A stretch of 64,000 nucleotides of DNA from Synanceia verrucosa (GCA_029721515.1 CM056550.1:18723119-18787118), one strand, 5' to 3'; counted from the stretch's first letter, positions 25,165-38,405 are shown. Translations and numbers: made by a program. The notes: generated by a model from the sequence alone, not told the origin.

Positions 25165-27774
25165 ATTATATGCAGATTTGTGATGCTAAATGAATGGAGC
25201 AGAAACAGCTCTCCTCAAATGATGCTTTAATCTAGAGTCATAATAAAGTGTTATGTCCATTTTAGGAGGACAGTAAAGTTCAATATTACATTCTTATGTT
25301 TCTATTACAGCTATAGCTGCTCTTTTTATTCCCTTTCAAAACCAAAAACTAAGAGAAAAAGTGTGAGAAATGCATGAAATTGTGTTCATCTGCTGTACTG
25401 TAAGCTGTTTACGCTTATTAGCATGTTGAGCTAATTAGCATGTTGAGCTAATTAGCTTGCTACATACAGTAGGCCTATATAACCTAGTTTATCTCTAATG
25501 ATTACATGATTGATCAGCCTACTACATTATAATGTGAGGTAACAGGTTATTATTCAAAAATAACTAGTACATCACCTGTATAGTTGGCTGTTTTAACAGG
25601 ATATTAGATGGTGTCAAAGTTTAGGCGAACATTAGCATAGATTTGGACAAGTTTTAACTCCAGCAACTCTGTCCAGCATTACCCCCAATAAACATTACGT
25701 TAGCCAAATTCATTTGTAGTCATCAACTTAGAATAAAAGCTAAAATGAAAAACATACTGTTTGAAAATAAAAACGCCTGTGATTCATGATGTAAGCTAAC
25801 TTAGACAACGAACAAAGGAGCAACGCTGTGTCTTTCTTATGTTTTCTATGGATCATTAACCTCAGTCTTTCTGAAATATGTCATTCATGTTGGCATCAAG
25901 TGCACATCTAATACAGTTTTTACAAGATTTTCAATTTAGTTAGCTGGCAACATTAAAAATGAATAATAATGGGGCCAACAATAGCTTCTTTAAGCTAGCT
26001 TATAAGCTATCTACAGTATATTTCAATTAGCAAACTTGACTACCGCCATCTAAAGATGAGAAGATACTTTTGTCTCAATCTATCAAAATATGCTATTTAT
26101 GTGTTTGGATCAGTTAACCACTTTTATTTAAACTGTGTAACAATGTGTGAATAGAAAGTCTAGGTAGGCTAACAGCAGGCTAACTAGTATCACACTTCCT
26201 GTATCATATTTAGCAAACATTTGAAAATGTCGTTTTTATTGTTCTTTCAGCAGCTGAGGTTTACAGTCTACCTAATGGGTTATCTTTTATCGCTCATTTA
26301 AAGAAACAATGGACAGCAGCAGGCCCTGCAGCGATAACGCAACATAAAAATGCCGAATAGATAAGTTACGTTGAGCCCAGGCCAACACAAGTCCCATCTG
26401 GCTAAGAGAAGTCATAACTTATTATTGATTTAGCAGCAGTTTTTTATTGACAGATTCCCCCCTTCCCTCGCTCTGCGTCATGATGCTGCAGTTAATTGGA
26501 CGACCACCACCTGAGTCCTTCTACAAATCAACTATCAGTGACAGTTACGCTGCACGCTCAAATTGGATTAAAGTGTCCCTATTCTGACTAATATCTGATA
26601 TTAGCTTTGTTATCTTAACATGAAAATAACCTGCATGCAGTCTGTGAGCCGCTGATTAGAGCGACAGCAGCTGAGACCCACCTGCAAACCAAATGATACT
26701 GATGGGTGCTGCATTAATACGATGTCTATACTTAAAATGGTTTTGTTTGCATCTTTGGCTACAAATACTAGCACATCATCATGTAATATGCATATATTTC
26801 TATGTGGACTCGTCCTTCGCTTGTGCACGTGCAAGCAGATCTTTAGCATTTAATGTCAATCCAAAGGCTGAAATATTCTAAACGTGTGGGTGAAACATGC
26901 ATTGATAGGTTTTCTTTTCCTTGATCCAGACAAAAAAAAATACACCCATAGAAACACCAGCAGAGGTCTGCATTCACACAGGTCAGCAGCTTTTTCAGCG
27001 CTGTTCCTTAACCTTTTCTATATGAAGCTATTTTTCTTGATTCTAGATACGACAGCCTTTTCCCTGAATTACCCAGATGGCCTCTGCATGTGCTGTACTC
27101 TGTCATTTAAAGCATGCTCGCTCTATTGTAATGCATATCTGCATGTGGTGCCTTTCATCCCTGAACTCTTTTCATACCAGAATCAGTGCGTCTCAATCAA
27201 TCTGAGCTCCCTTTATTCACGGTGACCTCCCGCTCGGGTCCGGCAGCTTTTGTGCAGCCAGTCAGTGGAAGGTTATTTGTCTTATGTCAGAGGAAATAAA
27301 ACAATAGAAGTTTCTATAGGAGGGGGAAACAACAGTTGAGGAGTGTGATTGATATAACCATCTGCCTGACTGGACACCTTGATTAAACTTCAGGAGAGGA
27401 GTCCTGATGCTGCCAGATAGTGCAAAGAATTTAAAGTATATGAGTAAAACCACACAGTGGAAGGTATCACTGACTTTCCAGTGGTTCCACACATGCATTT
27501 ATTTCTGTATTTGTGCAACTGTCTGGTCTGTTGGATGGACTCTCTATGGTCACTCTGGCTGTTTTTCTTCCAGACGAGGTCACTTTCAGCTCTGTTTGTG
27601 ATGCAACGAGTAAACACAAGGAGTCAAGGACTGACCTCTTGTCCAACTGAATGGTTAATTAAAATGACAGTAAAAAAATAAATAAATATGGTCGGTTTAA
27701 ATGCAGAAGAACTATAAAATAATTCAACAGAGCAGAGCAACGTGACCTCGTTTAAAGCTGATCATGTGTATTTT

Positions 27775-28165
27775 TATGTTTGGATGTCAGAATTTCCGAC
27801 TTCCGAGTCAGAACAGGAACGCACCCCCAAAGTCGGATTTCCGACTTGGAAAGTCAGATGACCCTTACAACCCCGACTTGACCACAACGTCATAAAGATG
27901 GCAGCACCGTTAGCACCGTATAGCGTTACAGCTTACAGTCAAACACACACCCTCTGCGTCTTCGTGCTTGTTGATTGTGTTTGAGGTGGACCTCGCATTG
28001 CTTCATTAGTCTTCTGCATTTTGACAGAGCAAGAGCAACAAACTTTTCATTGGAGGCGTCCATCTTGGTTTTCCAACTTGTTTAGTGGAACGCCATCAAC
28101 TCGGGTGTGATGTCATTCCCAACTCCAACCTCCGAATTCCGAGGTTAATGGAACGCAGCATAAAG
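27775..28165. repeat. Candidate nonautonomous element with matching ends
   Basis: Near the left end the sequence reads CCGACTTCCGAGTCAGAACA then GGAACGCA. Near the right end it reads CCGAATTCCGAGGTTAATGG then AACGCA. The two are related direct-repeat ends about 350 bp apart. GTCGGATTTCCGACTT within the left part is itself palindromic. The interior includes an AAGATGGCAGCACC box. There is no coding capacity, and the class is undetermined. Confidence 0.4.
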
Positions 28166-28380
28166 TTACTATTTTGTAAACAAAACGAACCGCAAAAGAA
28201 AGAACGGTAGCAAAAAATGAAAATCATTCACCACTGGATGATAAGCTGCAGAGTAGAAAGTAAAATTATCTTGTGCTACATGAACCAAGGCGAGTCATAG
28301 CCACCATAGTTTCCATTTATGGGGCAAAATACTCTAATTATTAATCAAAATTAATTATCTATTTCTTCTTGTATCTTCTT

Positions 28381-28475
28381 TCGTTTTTTTCCCCCACTGT
28401 CCCCCTTTGCTGCTGTAATTAGGCAAATTCCCTCACTGTGGGATTAATAAAGGATTATCTGATCTTATCTTATGA
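28381..28475. repeat. Retrotransposon-like 3' tail fragment
   Basis: The sequence CTGCTGTAATTAGGCAAATT then CCCTCACTGTGGGATTAATA ends in AAAGGATTATCTGATCTTATCTTATG. This type of tail, finishing in TTATCT repeats, is typical of 5'-truncated non-LTR retrotransposon copies in fish. No reverse-transcriptase frame is attached. Confidence 0.45.
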
Positions 28476-29339
28476 GTCAAAAGATGATTTCTCCAGAGCT
28501 GCTGCTGTTTTCATTGTTGATTAATCAACCAATTTTTTTCTCGATTGGTGACATTTAGTTGATAAAATATGTGAGAAATGTGGCAAAGTCTGTTTTGTTT
28601 GGCAACGATTCTCACTATTCTTCATTTTTAAGATGACTTAACAGCTGCATAACCCTTCTTTACTTATTCCTCTCCAATCATCTAAATTATTAACATTATA
28701 AATCAAGGCACATGAATGCATTATTTAGCAGAGTCCTTCGAATTACACCTATAAAACCTGCTAAACATCCAGAGCTTTATAATCCTGATTGGATTGCCGT
28801 CCCTCTAACTTTCATAATTCACTAAAATAAGGTTTGTACTACGATTAAACGGGCTCAGGGTGATTAGAGTCTTAACCCCATTAACATGTGGGAACCCTGA
28901 TAACGTTACAACAAACTTTCCTGCACAAACAAACCTCAGTGTTGAGAGCGGCGTGGCCTGTTTGAGGAAAGGATATCGTCCATTTTCCTGAAATGCGATT
29001 TACGGCCTCGTTTGACTCACAATGGCCTCTTTGTCACGCCGTGATCGGGCTTAATGTTATTTCAACAGCAGGGAGTGATAATGTGATAGCTGCAGCCGCC
29101 CTGTGTTGTTTTAGGTAACCTGTGATCAAATAATGACCCTGCGGACATAAAGACAAGGCGAGCTGTTTGTCTGAGGCTCACTAATCAGCCGGACGTTTGT
29201 GTTGTGATGGTATAAAATTCATCCATCCATCCAGCAGCTCTTATGTAAGCTTTCTAAATCATGTTATATCACAATGACTGAACTGTATTCACATTAAACA
29301 GATAATCTGGTTACACAGGAACACAGTAAGTCCAGGTTA

Positions 29340-29695
29340 TACTGCATTTGAGCATTTCAGGAAATAGTTCCTTTTCTTGCCGAGCAGGAATGATACCTCT
29401 CTTATATCTGTATCAGGAGACGATTAGCTTAGCTTAGCTTAGCTTAGCATAAGCAATGGAAACAGGTGGGAACCGCTAGCCTGCCTGTGCCCAAAGCTTT
29501 AAACACAATTCATATAAAAATAAAAAAATGTAGTTTGGTTTTTACGTCTCCTGCTTTCAGTCTTTTCTCTAAATCAATCAAATCTCCCACTGCCTGTAGC
29601 GTCTTTAGACATTAACATTAATGATTTCAATCTTCTCATCAAACTCTGGGGGAAAAAAAGCAAATTTTCCCAAAATGTCAAACTATTCCTGTAAA
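29340..29695. repeat. Foldback MITE-like repeat, copy B (degraded)
   Basis: One arm is clear, with GATTAGCTTAGCTTAGCTTA then GCTTAGCATAAGCAATGGAAACAG. It is followed by the family tail AATCTTCTCATCAAACTCTG and CAAAATGTCAAACTATTCC. The opposite palindrome arm is largely missing. The arm has an expanded TTAGC tandem tract. Confidence 0.55.
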
Positions 29696-30266
29696 TTGAC
29701 TTTTAATTAAAACCACTCTTGTTCCAGCTGATGAGTTCTTTTGGCCAGTTTGTAATGAAATTTGGGATGGATATCCCCCAGGGACGGTCTCTAATGATTT
29801 GGTGACCCTTTGACCTCTTCTTAACCATTAGGAATACACACTGAGATGGTCAGTGAGGCAGATAGATAGATAGATTTGTGGCCGACCATAACCAAACATC
29901 ATAAAAAAAAAAGTCAGAAAAAAAACGAATTTATGTGACACCTTTGAAACCTAAAGTGCCTTACAAAAGGATAAATGATTAAAAAGAAGGGGAAAATAGC
30001 ACAACATGAACAAAACAGTGGAAGCGTCACAGCTCAGCTGAGAGGACACGACTCAACCAAATACCAACCTGACTGTAACATCTGACCGCACCGACAGCAG
30101 AAGTTTAAATTTGTAATCAGAGTTTTTGACGCATGAAAGTGAACCTGAGAGTATTTATCATCACCCGACGTCACTGACGCTATTTTTTCTTCCCTGTGGG
30201 TGCTCACACAGAGAGACTGATTCATCACATCTACAGGTAAGAGTGTCAATAGATCACGTTCAATTC

Positions 30267-30268
<2 letters not shown>

Positions 30269-30314
<46 letters not shown>

Positions 30315-30336
30315 GTATATATACACGTGCGTATAT

Positions 30337-30405
<69 letters not shown>

Positions 30406-30410
30406 TATAC
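30269..30410. repeat. Long (AT)n microsatellite
   Basis: About 140 bp of nearly pure AT repeat, interrupted once by two ACACGTATAT-type motifs. It is self-complementary and prone to slippage. Open frames through it are artefacts. Confidence 0.95.
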
Positions 30411-32984
30411 ATACACTACACAATAAACCCCCTTACAAGAATATATGGCAGTTCGGTTAAAAAAAACAACAATTTTAAAGAAAAAAAAATGAAGTAAAAT
30501 ACACAAAGTTAATCACGAATTTAAAGTAAGGAATAATAACAATTAAATAAATATACAACAATAAAATATGAAATATATGCAAACAAGAATTAGTCTGACA
30601 GAATATGCTCCTTACAATAATTTTAAATCCTTCTAATGCCTCACCACTTTTTCATGAATTTCAAAAATATTTTAAAATGTTATGCTAACCCTAAAACTGG
30701 AAGCTTTCTTCCTCAAGAGTCAAATTTGATGCAAAGTTTTTTTAAACCGGTGGCAGCAAAGACTAACTCTTTTCCAGCAAAATGCGACAGAGTGTCTGGC
30801 TTTTAATAGACAAAGGTCAACCATTTTTATTTCTTTAGTGGACAGAGAACTGTTGTCAGGACCAATGACTAAAAATCAGATTAAATTCTGTTTAAATGCA
30901 ACGTTATGCTTGAGAAGTGTAGGGTTTCTATAAAATCTGAGCTTGGTAACAACGCTACTGTTGCAGTTAGGGAAGGACTGTGGTTATAGGTGCCATTAAA
31001 GGTTCCATGTGATGTTAAAAGTGAGATTTTTATGTTATTGATCAGGTTTAACATTGTATAAATACTGTTAAAGTGTTAAGAAATCCACACAGCCTGTTTT
31101 CAGAAACTTTGCAACACGTCGTCAAGATTTCTCTTCTTTTGCGACGTCACCAATCTACAATATTTAGACCATCTCACAGTTTTAAATGCTCGAAATGTGT
31201 AACAGTTTATTCCCTGTTAGCAGCTGACAGGACGTAAACATGGACCAAGCTGTTGCCCAGCAACACAGTTCCACTGAAATGCACTTAAACATGGTGTTTC
31301 AGACAGAAGTTTTTTTTTTCTGGGAAACATTAAAGCATGTAAACATCTTGTAGTAAAAACAAACAAACAAAATACAAATATGAATCTGAAAATGAGAATG
31401 ATATGGGACCTTTCAATGTTAAATAAATAAGTTATTGTTATTGATACACACTTTTACCTTCCATATTCTGCATATTTTTAGCTATATTTGTATAGTTTAT
31501 ATTTAATTCTCATGTGGTGCCATTATAATATTGTTGTATTGCATCCGTGTAATGACAATAAAGATCTTGAAATCTTGAAAAATTGCTGATACTTCCACTA
31601 AAGACACCCTACATGCTTGTTTTTTGGGTCGATCTGACACCTGGTAGTCTGACCCCGGCATCAGGAAACCATGAGACTAAAGTGTGTCGGAGGTAAACTG
31701 AGGTACCTGAGCGTATTGACCCATTTCTAAAGGAAGCTGTGTGCGCCACAGAAAAGCTATAATCCCCTAAATGGAGTCCCACAGACTCGAACTGTGCTGT
31801 TTTTAGTACACATCTATCTTCAGACCCGAGCTGGACGGAGCTGGCGAGACATATTGACACGAGGCTGAAGGGAAGCAGATCAGTGTGTCACTGCTGCTCT
31901 TTAATTTACTACTAGACGGGTCTAAATTTAATCCTGATGCCTCTATATGTGGGAGAACCAGAAGCAGGACTGCTTGGGACAGACTGTCAGACCCTGTCAG
32001 ATCAAAATTAGAGGTTTTCTAAAGGGAGTTTGGTGCTTGGAGACATAACCACCTTTGTCCACAGGGACCGCCACAATCAACGCAACATAAAAGTGCCCTC
32101 TGGTAGCTTTAATGCCCACGTTTGCTGTGACTGTGATCGATCAGAATCGGCTCACTGTTTCTTTACTGACAGGAAGTAGAAAGTTACACCTCTTGCCTCG
32201 AGCTTCTGGTCCAGCCTCTAGACCAGCCAACCAATGACCTGCATCCAGTGTGAAGCTCTAAATCCTGAGGAGTCTCGAACACTGAGGATAGAGGACTTTG
32301 TGATAAGATTAGTGTGAAGTTTAGATTTATTGTTGCCACTGCAGGGCTCATAAGAGTCCAGGCTGTCTGCCATATTGTTCTGTTGTGCAGCATCGTAAAT
32401 CAACGAGCGTTTGGATGATGTGTTGGATATAACTGCACTGAAACATATGTTCCTGACATCTATCTTGGGGGGAACGCAGTTTTACTCTTTTAAAACCTTT
32501 GAAAGTTTACATGAATGATAAGATGATAGCAGATATGCAGATATAAACATGGACAAAAGAGGGCACAAAGGCTCAATCAGTTGGTAGGTGGGTATGAAAT
32601 CGTTGCTTTTGCTGCAGGTTTGTGTTTGACAGCAATTTCTAACATGATTACATCTTCAGGGAGAATGATGTTCATCCCATACATCAGATAAACATAATAA
32701 AATAATGCTGTTTTTGGAGAGTGTCTCCTTGTTTAATCTATCGACTGTGTTTGAGTGATTTTGCATTTCTGCAAACTAAACGGCTGAATTAGCTGCTGAG
32801 TTGTTCTAGTTTTCCTGTTGGAGAAACAGCTCGTAGTGCACTCTGAGGCCTTTTCTGTGGTCCCTCTGTATGTGTGCGTAACCTTGACAGAGAAATCTAA
32901 GCTTCATTGAGTGCCTGTGAGCGCTGTGCTATCTTTAGCTTCTGTTGAAGCTTTTACCACTGGCCTCCTCCTACTCTTCCCACT

Positions 32985-33110
32985 CTTCCTCCTCCTCCTC
33001 CTCCTCCACTCCCCTCAGCCCACTCACTGCTGGCTGCACATGCAAACATGCACACTTATGCATGCTTGCACGCAACACAAACCCACCAAACACACACACA
33101 CACACGACTG
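32985..33110. repeat. Simple-sequence cluster (CTC)n and (AC)n
   Basis: A CCTCCTCCTCCTCCTCC tract near 32989-33009 is followed, within 100 bp, by an (AC)n tract near 33090-33106. Low-complexity DNA with no coding evidence. Confidence 0.8.
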
Positions 33111-34139
33111 TAACGTACATATGCACGCTGCATAACTGTTACTGGGCAGATTAGAGGAAGCAACCTACTTCTAGGATAAAAAACATGAGCTCGGTGTTTG
33201 TTTCTCTGCAGAGTGAAAGACTGACTTTCTCCCAGAGAGGCCTGCTTTTCTGCCTGAAGGCAAGTTACAAGCCACGAGCCTCACAGGATGCAAACAAAAA
33301 AACCTGTATTAATTCAGTCAGTGGTGCACTCACACTATAAACTATTAATAAATGAGTTTGCCCCGAACCAAACTGTGCTTACACCAATTATAATTCATCA
33401 GTGTGTAATGGCCCCGCGCCTCTTCCACTTCTTCAAGTACATTTATATTGCATTTATGCACACGAGCTGCTGTTGCTCACGGTGTGAAATGCACTCATTG
33501 TTGATGTCTGTTTCAGCTTTTTAATTAGCAGTCCACGTGCCTGTGAACAGCTTGATAATTCTGCATTATTACTGCAGCAGTGTTCAACGACTTTCCCCAA
33601 GAGAGCACAAGATGTGACAGCAATTGTGGCAAAAACAAAAGCAGCCACTTGGATTAATTACAATAAAATCAATTTTCTCTAATAAAGAGAAATCCAAAAA
33701 TAGCTGGTCAGTAAAAATTGACATATATTGCACTGCCCGATTTTATCACTTTTAACATATTGTGCATTTTTGTGTGTATATTTTTGTGTTTTTTTGTATG
33801 GTGAGGGATGACAATTATGTTAAACATTGCCATTCTGAGATTGAAGTTGATCATCAGCTTCTGGTTAAACTGATCCAATCAGGGAGGTTTATACTGAAGG
33901 GTCATCAGTACATTTTCATTTATTGAAAACTAGATTTTGTCAAAAGACGTTACAGAAATACAGGTAAAACCTTAACATAACATTATTTTCATTATCCTTC
34001 TTTCAAACCCACATAACTAAATAGATCACATTACAATGCATGCAATAACAATTAATTATCCATGAATTTAGGGTTGACCCATGACTTTTTTTTTTTTTTA
34101 CTGAGAGTTAGACGAGAAGATCGGTCGCAGTATCCTAGC

Positions 34140-34350
34140 AGCAGACGGTTAGATTAGCTTAGCACAAAGACTGAAAACAGGGGGAACAGCTAGCCTGCCT
34201 CTGTTCACTTGATTTTGTTCTGTGCACATATTAAAAAAAACAGATATAAAGTATTATTTAGGAAAGTTTAACCTTCAGACAGAGCCAGGCTAGCCGTTTC
34301 CCCCTGCTTCCAGTCTTTATGCTAAGCTAACCTAGCCGTCTTGCAGCTGC
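34140..34350. repeat. Foldback MITE-like repeat, copy C (best palindrome)
   Basis: The left arm at about 34150-34202 runs ATTAGCTTAGCACAAAGACT then GAAAACAGGGGGAACAGCTAGCCTG. The right arm at about 34283-34342 runs GAGCCAGGCTAGCCGTTTCC then CCCTGCTTCCAGTCTTTATGCTAAGCTAACC. The arms are inverted complements with few mismatches around an 80-bp AT-rich spacer. This is the clearest copy in the window for defining the family. Confidence 0.75.
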
Positions 34351-35429
34351 AGCTTCATATTTAACGTCACATTTTCCTTTTCCCATCATTTTATGCAACA
34401 TTTGACTTTTTTTATTCACACTTAGTCGTACCTATCTTTTCTCCCAGCGTGTGAAAATTACCTTCATGCATTTTTAATACCCATTCAATCGTGTCAGTGT
34501 GAGGTTGTCTAATAATAGTCATTTTACACCACAGAGTGAGAGTTATTGGTGTCAGCGTGCACCTGTAATCGCCTCTTATTCTGCACTGCAGTGTCTCTAT
34601 CTGTCAGGAGAGCATATGCACTGTGTGTCATCACTGCCTGCCGACCACCAGGCATCCAGTAATACTAGACTCACTTCCTCCGTCCTCTCGCTTCACCTTC
34701 TGAGCCTCGGTCCCATGGCGCCTTGAGCTTTACTCTGCAGCTGACAGTGATGAGGAAGTATGGCTGCTGCTTCTGGGAACAGAAAATCTCTATTTTCTAT
34801 CTTCTCTGGGTTTAGATGAGCAGTAAAAAAAAAACATATCTGGGTGCTTTTACTCTCCTTCTTCTATACAAATGTTCAGATATTTGCTGTTTTTCCTTTC
34901 CCAGTGTGTGTACAGATATAAGAATAGAAAAAAAATAGAATGATTTTTATTTATCTGCCATTGGGGGAAATTCACTTGCCAGAGCAGCTTAGACAAATTA
35001 CGGTAATGAAAAAAAATAATAATAAAAGGGATGGCCTCTACTGCCTGACCAGAAACTACATCCAAGTAGTCATTAATTAATTTGCACAGCAAACTTTTGC
35101 TGTTTTATTTTATGTTTATTTTTATACTTCATAAAGTCATATTCATAGATAAATAAAGGATGCAAAAATCTCAGCATGAGGTGAAATAAATATAGAAATA
35201 TTAGCAGATGAAAAAAAAAAAAAATCACACTCTATGCAAATGGATGAATACTTTATTAATCATCAACAGAGACATAGAAATGTTGTATTCAATTTCATTT
35301 CACATTAAAACCATTTTAATACATAGGGAAGATTTATTATTTAATAAATATATATGAAAATAATATTTTAAATATCTATTAATGTTATTCGATTATTTAA
35401 TTACTGTTGTTTTATTGTTATTTTTCCAA

Positions 35430-35490
35430 CTATAACTTTTTTACATTGCTGTAATAAGTCCCTTAATGAGGGATCAATAAAAAAAAGGGG
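35430..35490. repeat. Retrotransposon-like 3' tail fragment
   Basis: Contains TTGCTGTAATAAGTCCCTTA then ATGAGGGATCAATAAAAAAAAG, the same tail style as the fragment at 28.4 kb. No coding remnant is attached. Confidence 0.35.
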
Positions 35491-36599
35491 GGGTGCTTAA
35501 AATCTTGTTTCCTTAAAGTTTCAGCCCTTGACAGAATGACAGGGTATTTAGTTGCATTAAACTGATGCCTGAGGCGTGTTTTTTTTCCCACCCATTCAGA
35601 TTTAATAAGTTTCTAATGAATGCAGGCCGGCAGAAGCTGTTGGAGTTAATCTCCTCTGCACAGTTACAGATCATTGGACGCTCCATTTGGGCTGATTTAA
35701 ATGTGAGCCATAGGATGTATTCCAAAAAAAAGCATCCTCACAATGGCTTCCCATTTACTTCCCTCCTTCTCTGCTCCCATCAAGGTAATGGAGGCTGGGG
35801 GTGTCTCCATGGAAATGACACCATGGTTTTAAGTGTCATCGTAAAATGAACTATAGAAAATAAATATAAAAAGCTCAGTCGAGTGAGACGTCAACTAGCA
35901 GTGCTGCATTTCACCACATTGCACCATGTGGGGAAAAAAATAAAGCATCTTCTGGTCTTTCATCAACAGTGTAGGTCTGAAATTAATAAGGGAAGACAGA
36001 AATATGTGTGTTTGATGAGTTCTCAGGATCTACAGCAAAATATATGCTGTCCTCTGTTTACTTTTAGCTGGTCGCCACAAAGTTTGATAAGACTGAGAGA
36101 ATTTTTGCTTTATAATATTTTATTATGGACCAAAACAATCAAAAGAGACATAAGAAAGAACTTTTGCCAGAGATTGCTCTAATAACAACAATAATAACAA
36201 CATTAATGATAATAATAATCAAATAATAATTTCATTGATCACGCACTTTTCTAAAACCTCAGAGAAATTAAAACACACAGCCATAAAACTACAAAAACAA
36301 GGATTAAAAGCAATTTTAAAACTAATACCAGAGCCTAATATAACAACAATAAAGTAAGATGCATTTAGTAAAATATGTCAACTACCATAGAAAATACTCT
36401 GCACTATATTTATGGAGTATTATCCTAAAATCGTATTAAAAGGTAATATTGGACATAATATTCTGTCATTGTGTTACTTATTGATGGATTATAGTGAAAA
36501 TAAATTAGCCCCATGTTGCAGAGGATCTCCTCAAGGAACCCAACACTTAAGAACTTTAAGTTTTGGTTGATTTCGGCAGTGCCAGTGGAGCAAAGCGGA

Positions 36600-36660
36600 A
36601 GTGTTTTACCTGAAGGAAGACTACATTTCCCATGAGGACCAGCGTATAGCGTTGTAAAAT
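36600..36660. promoter_or_regulatory. SBS/ZNF143-like and ETS-like motif cluster
   Basis: GCGGAAGTG (ETS-like) is followed after about 20 bp by GACTACATTTCCCAT, close to the ACTACAATTCCCA core bound by ZNF143/THAP11. The cluster sits near the pseudogene fragment at 36.8-37.0 kb and may be part of the same duplicated gene segment. Function here is not demonstrated. Confidence 0.4.
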
Positions 36661-36810
36661 CCTGATCTCCCGGTCGCCTGCAGTTGGATTAACCTACATA
36701 CAAACTGGTCGTGTCAGTGTGGAACTGCGAACTATCAAGCTGGTGGCTATTTATTGCTACCATAGCTAACATTAGCATTAGCATTTTGATTTGAGCATTT
36801 ATGCTACTTA

Positions 36811-37019
36811 CTAGTCCGGCAGGAACAGAGCCAAGGCAGCAACGGTCGGAAATCCCTCCTCCGGCGAGTCAAAGCTGGGCCAATGTTTATCCTTAACTGT
36901 CCTTTTATCCGGGTAGCTTCCCTTTTACTTTTTTTTGTCTCCTCAAACAAAACTTTTCGTTTCTTTGGCTGTTTTGCAGCTTCTGCCTGACAGCAGTATC
37001 TGCACGGAGGCGTTCGCAT
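36811..37019 (-). pseudogene. Frameshifted first-exon fragment of a multicopy fish gene family
   Basis: On the minus strand an ATG at 37019 opens a basic frame containing CRYCCQAEAAKQPKKRKVLF and then RINIGPALTRRRRDFR. The second block resembles the R-[VI]-N-I-G-x-A-[FL]-x-R-W-R module that starts many uncharacterised teleost proteins (recalled from memory). The usual Trp is Arg here. Immediately downstream a different frame reads VAALALFLPD and then a stop, matching the continuation of that module (a pattern like ELALFLLD), so the copy carries a frameshift and an early stop. Upstream sequence (37020-37100) has an inverted AACTACAAA element. It is most likely a dead, duplicated or retained first exon. 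Specific function is unknown. Confidence 0.35.
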
Positions 37020-37647
37020 CGACTTCCGTCTTTGTAACCAATGGGGAAAGGGGGAAGTGACGTATGCCGTAAAGCTGTCAGCACATTTGTAGTTCTTTGT
37101 GTGGCAGGGTTCCTTCCACCCTCATCAAAGTTGCTTAGTGCCAGTGAAAGCGACACAGACCTCCTTAAAAGAAGATATTTTATGAAGGTTGAAAAGTTAC
37201 TCTGTATTGATTTAAAAAACATCATCATCCCCCAAACTCTCCTCTCATCTTCCTCAGCCATCAAAAAAGCCCAAATCCAAGAAAAAAACTATTAAAAAAG
37301 TAGGTGCTGTGTCAAAATGTTAAGAAATATTGGGATATTAGTGCAGCGGTTCCCACAGCGGGGTCCTTGAGGAGAAATCATTTTATTTTTTCTACGATGA
37401 CTATTTTGATCATGCAGCTCATGTAGCAGAACTCATAATTAAAAACCTCTTGTTTTAATCACCTTTTTAATGTTCCTATTATCCTTCTTGACTCTTTCAC
37501 ACATAGTTTCTTAATCGTTTGGCAGGGTCGTTAGCTCTCCTGTCTAGACGGGACTTAAAGTTATTTGTGACTCACTGGTTTCATTGCTCTGGAGCTTCCT
37601 GGGAACCCTCCTGATGTAACAGGATTAAAGCAAGGAAGGACTTTATG

Positions 37648-37905
37648 AACGTCACCTGGACACAGGTGGTGAAACTTACTTGGCAGCTTACTCTATACTT
37701 GTGTTTGCATATCTATGTTCTTGTAAATTTTTATATATTTTTGTATTGTTTAGATTGTTAATTTTGCACTAATGCTGCATTTTGCATTATTCTGCACTGT
37801 ATATTAAAATAAAAACGTAAAATCTACTCACTATTCCTACTGTGTATGTCACCTGGATACAGGTGGTGAAACTTACTTGGTAGCTTACTCTATACTTGTA
37901 TTTTT
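37648..37905. repeat. Two copies of a 50-bp block 197 bp apart
   Basis: GTCACCTGGACACAGGTGGT then GAAACTTACTTGGCAGCTTACTCTATACTTGT begins at 37651, and a near-identical copy begins at 37848. The intervening AT-rich sequence resembles a retrotransposon tail (TTTGCATTATTCTGCACTGT). It looks like a local direct duplication. Confidence 0.7.
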
Positions 37906-38132
37906 TTTGTATTCATTTTTCATTTTATTATTTTTTATTCAGTCATTTATTTTCACTATAATACATCAGTAACAACGACAGAATATCAATAATTATATTG
38001 TTAGTATTTTTTTACCCGGTATAATTTCCTTAATGCGCCAAACGTCACTGATGGTGATTAAATTTATGTTAATGAGCGCAACATCCAGCATGTTGTCTCT
38101 ATTTATTTATTTACCCAGAGAGAACCCACGCA

Positions 38133-38133
38133 G

Positions 38134-38220
<87 letters not shown>

Positions 38221-38238
38221 TATTGTGTGTGTGTGTGA
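38133..38238. repeat. Compound (CA)n(TA)n(CA)n(TG)n microsatellite
   Basis: An ACACACAC tract, then about 54 bp of TA repeat, then a second AC tract, then TTGTGTGTGTGTG. The order makes the outer CA and TG parts inverted complements, so the whole block can fold back on itself. Confidence 0.95.
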
Positions 38239-38324
38239 TGCTTAGATATTCACTTATTGTATATATGATGCCTTAGCTTTTTCCACTTGGTTGTTTTCTA
38301 CTGATGTTATTATTGTTAGTTTTT

Positions 38325-38405
38325 AATAGACCCCCCTTGTAATGTTGCTCTATCCACTTTGCTGGACGAATAAAGGATTGCCAAATTGTTTTAACTTTAA
38401 GGTTG
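38325..38405. repeat. Retrotransposon-like 3' tail fragment
   Basis: CCCCTTGTAATGTTGCTCTA then TCCACTTTGCTGGACGAATA is followed by AAGGATTGCC. A related sequence, GGTAATGTTGCTCTGTCCAC then TTTGCTGC, lies near 49362-49390, so the two are copies of one dispersed family. Confidence 0.45.

Noticed and set aside
30126..30497. Open frame rich in Tyr-Ile repeats
   Set aside because: Translation of an (AT)n microsatellite.
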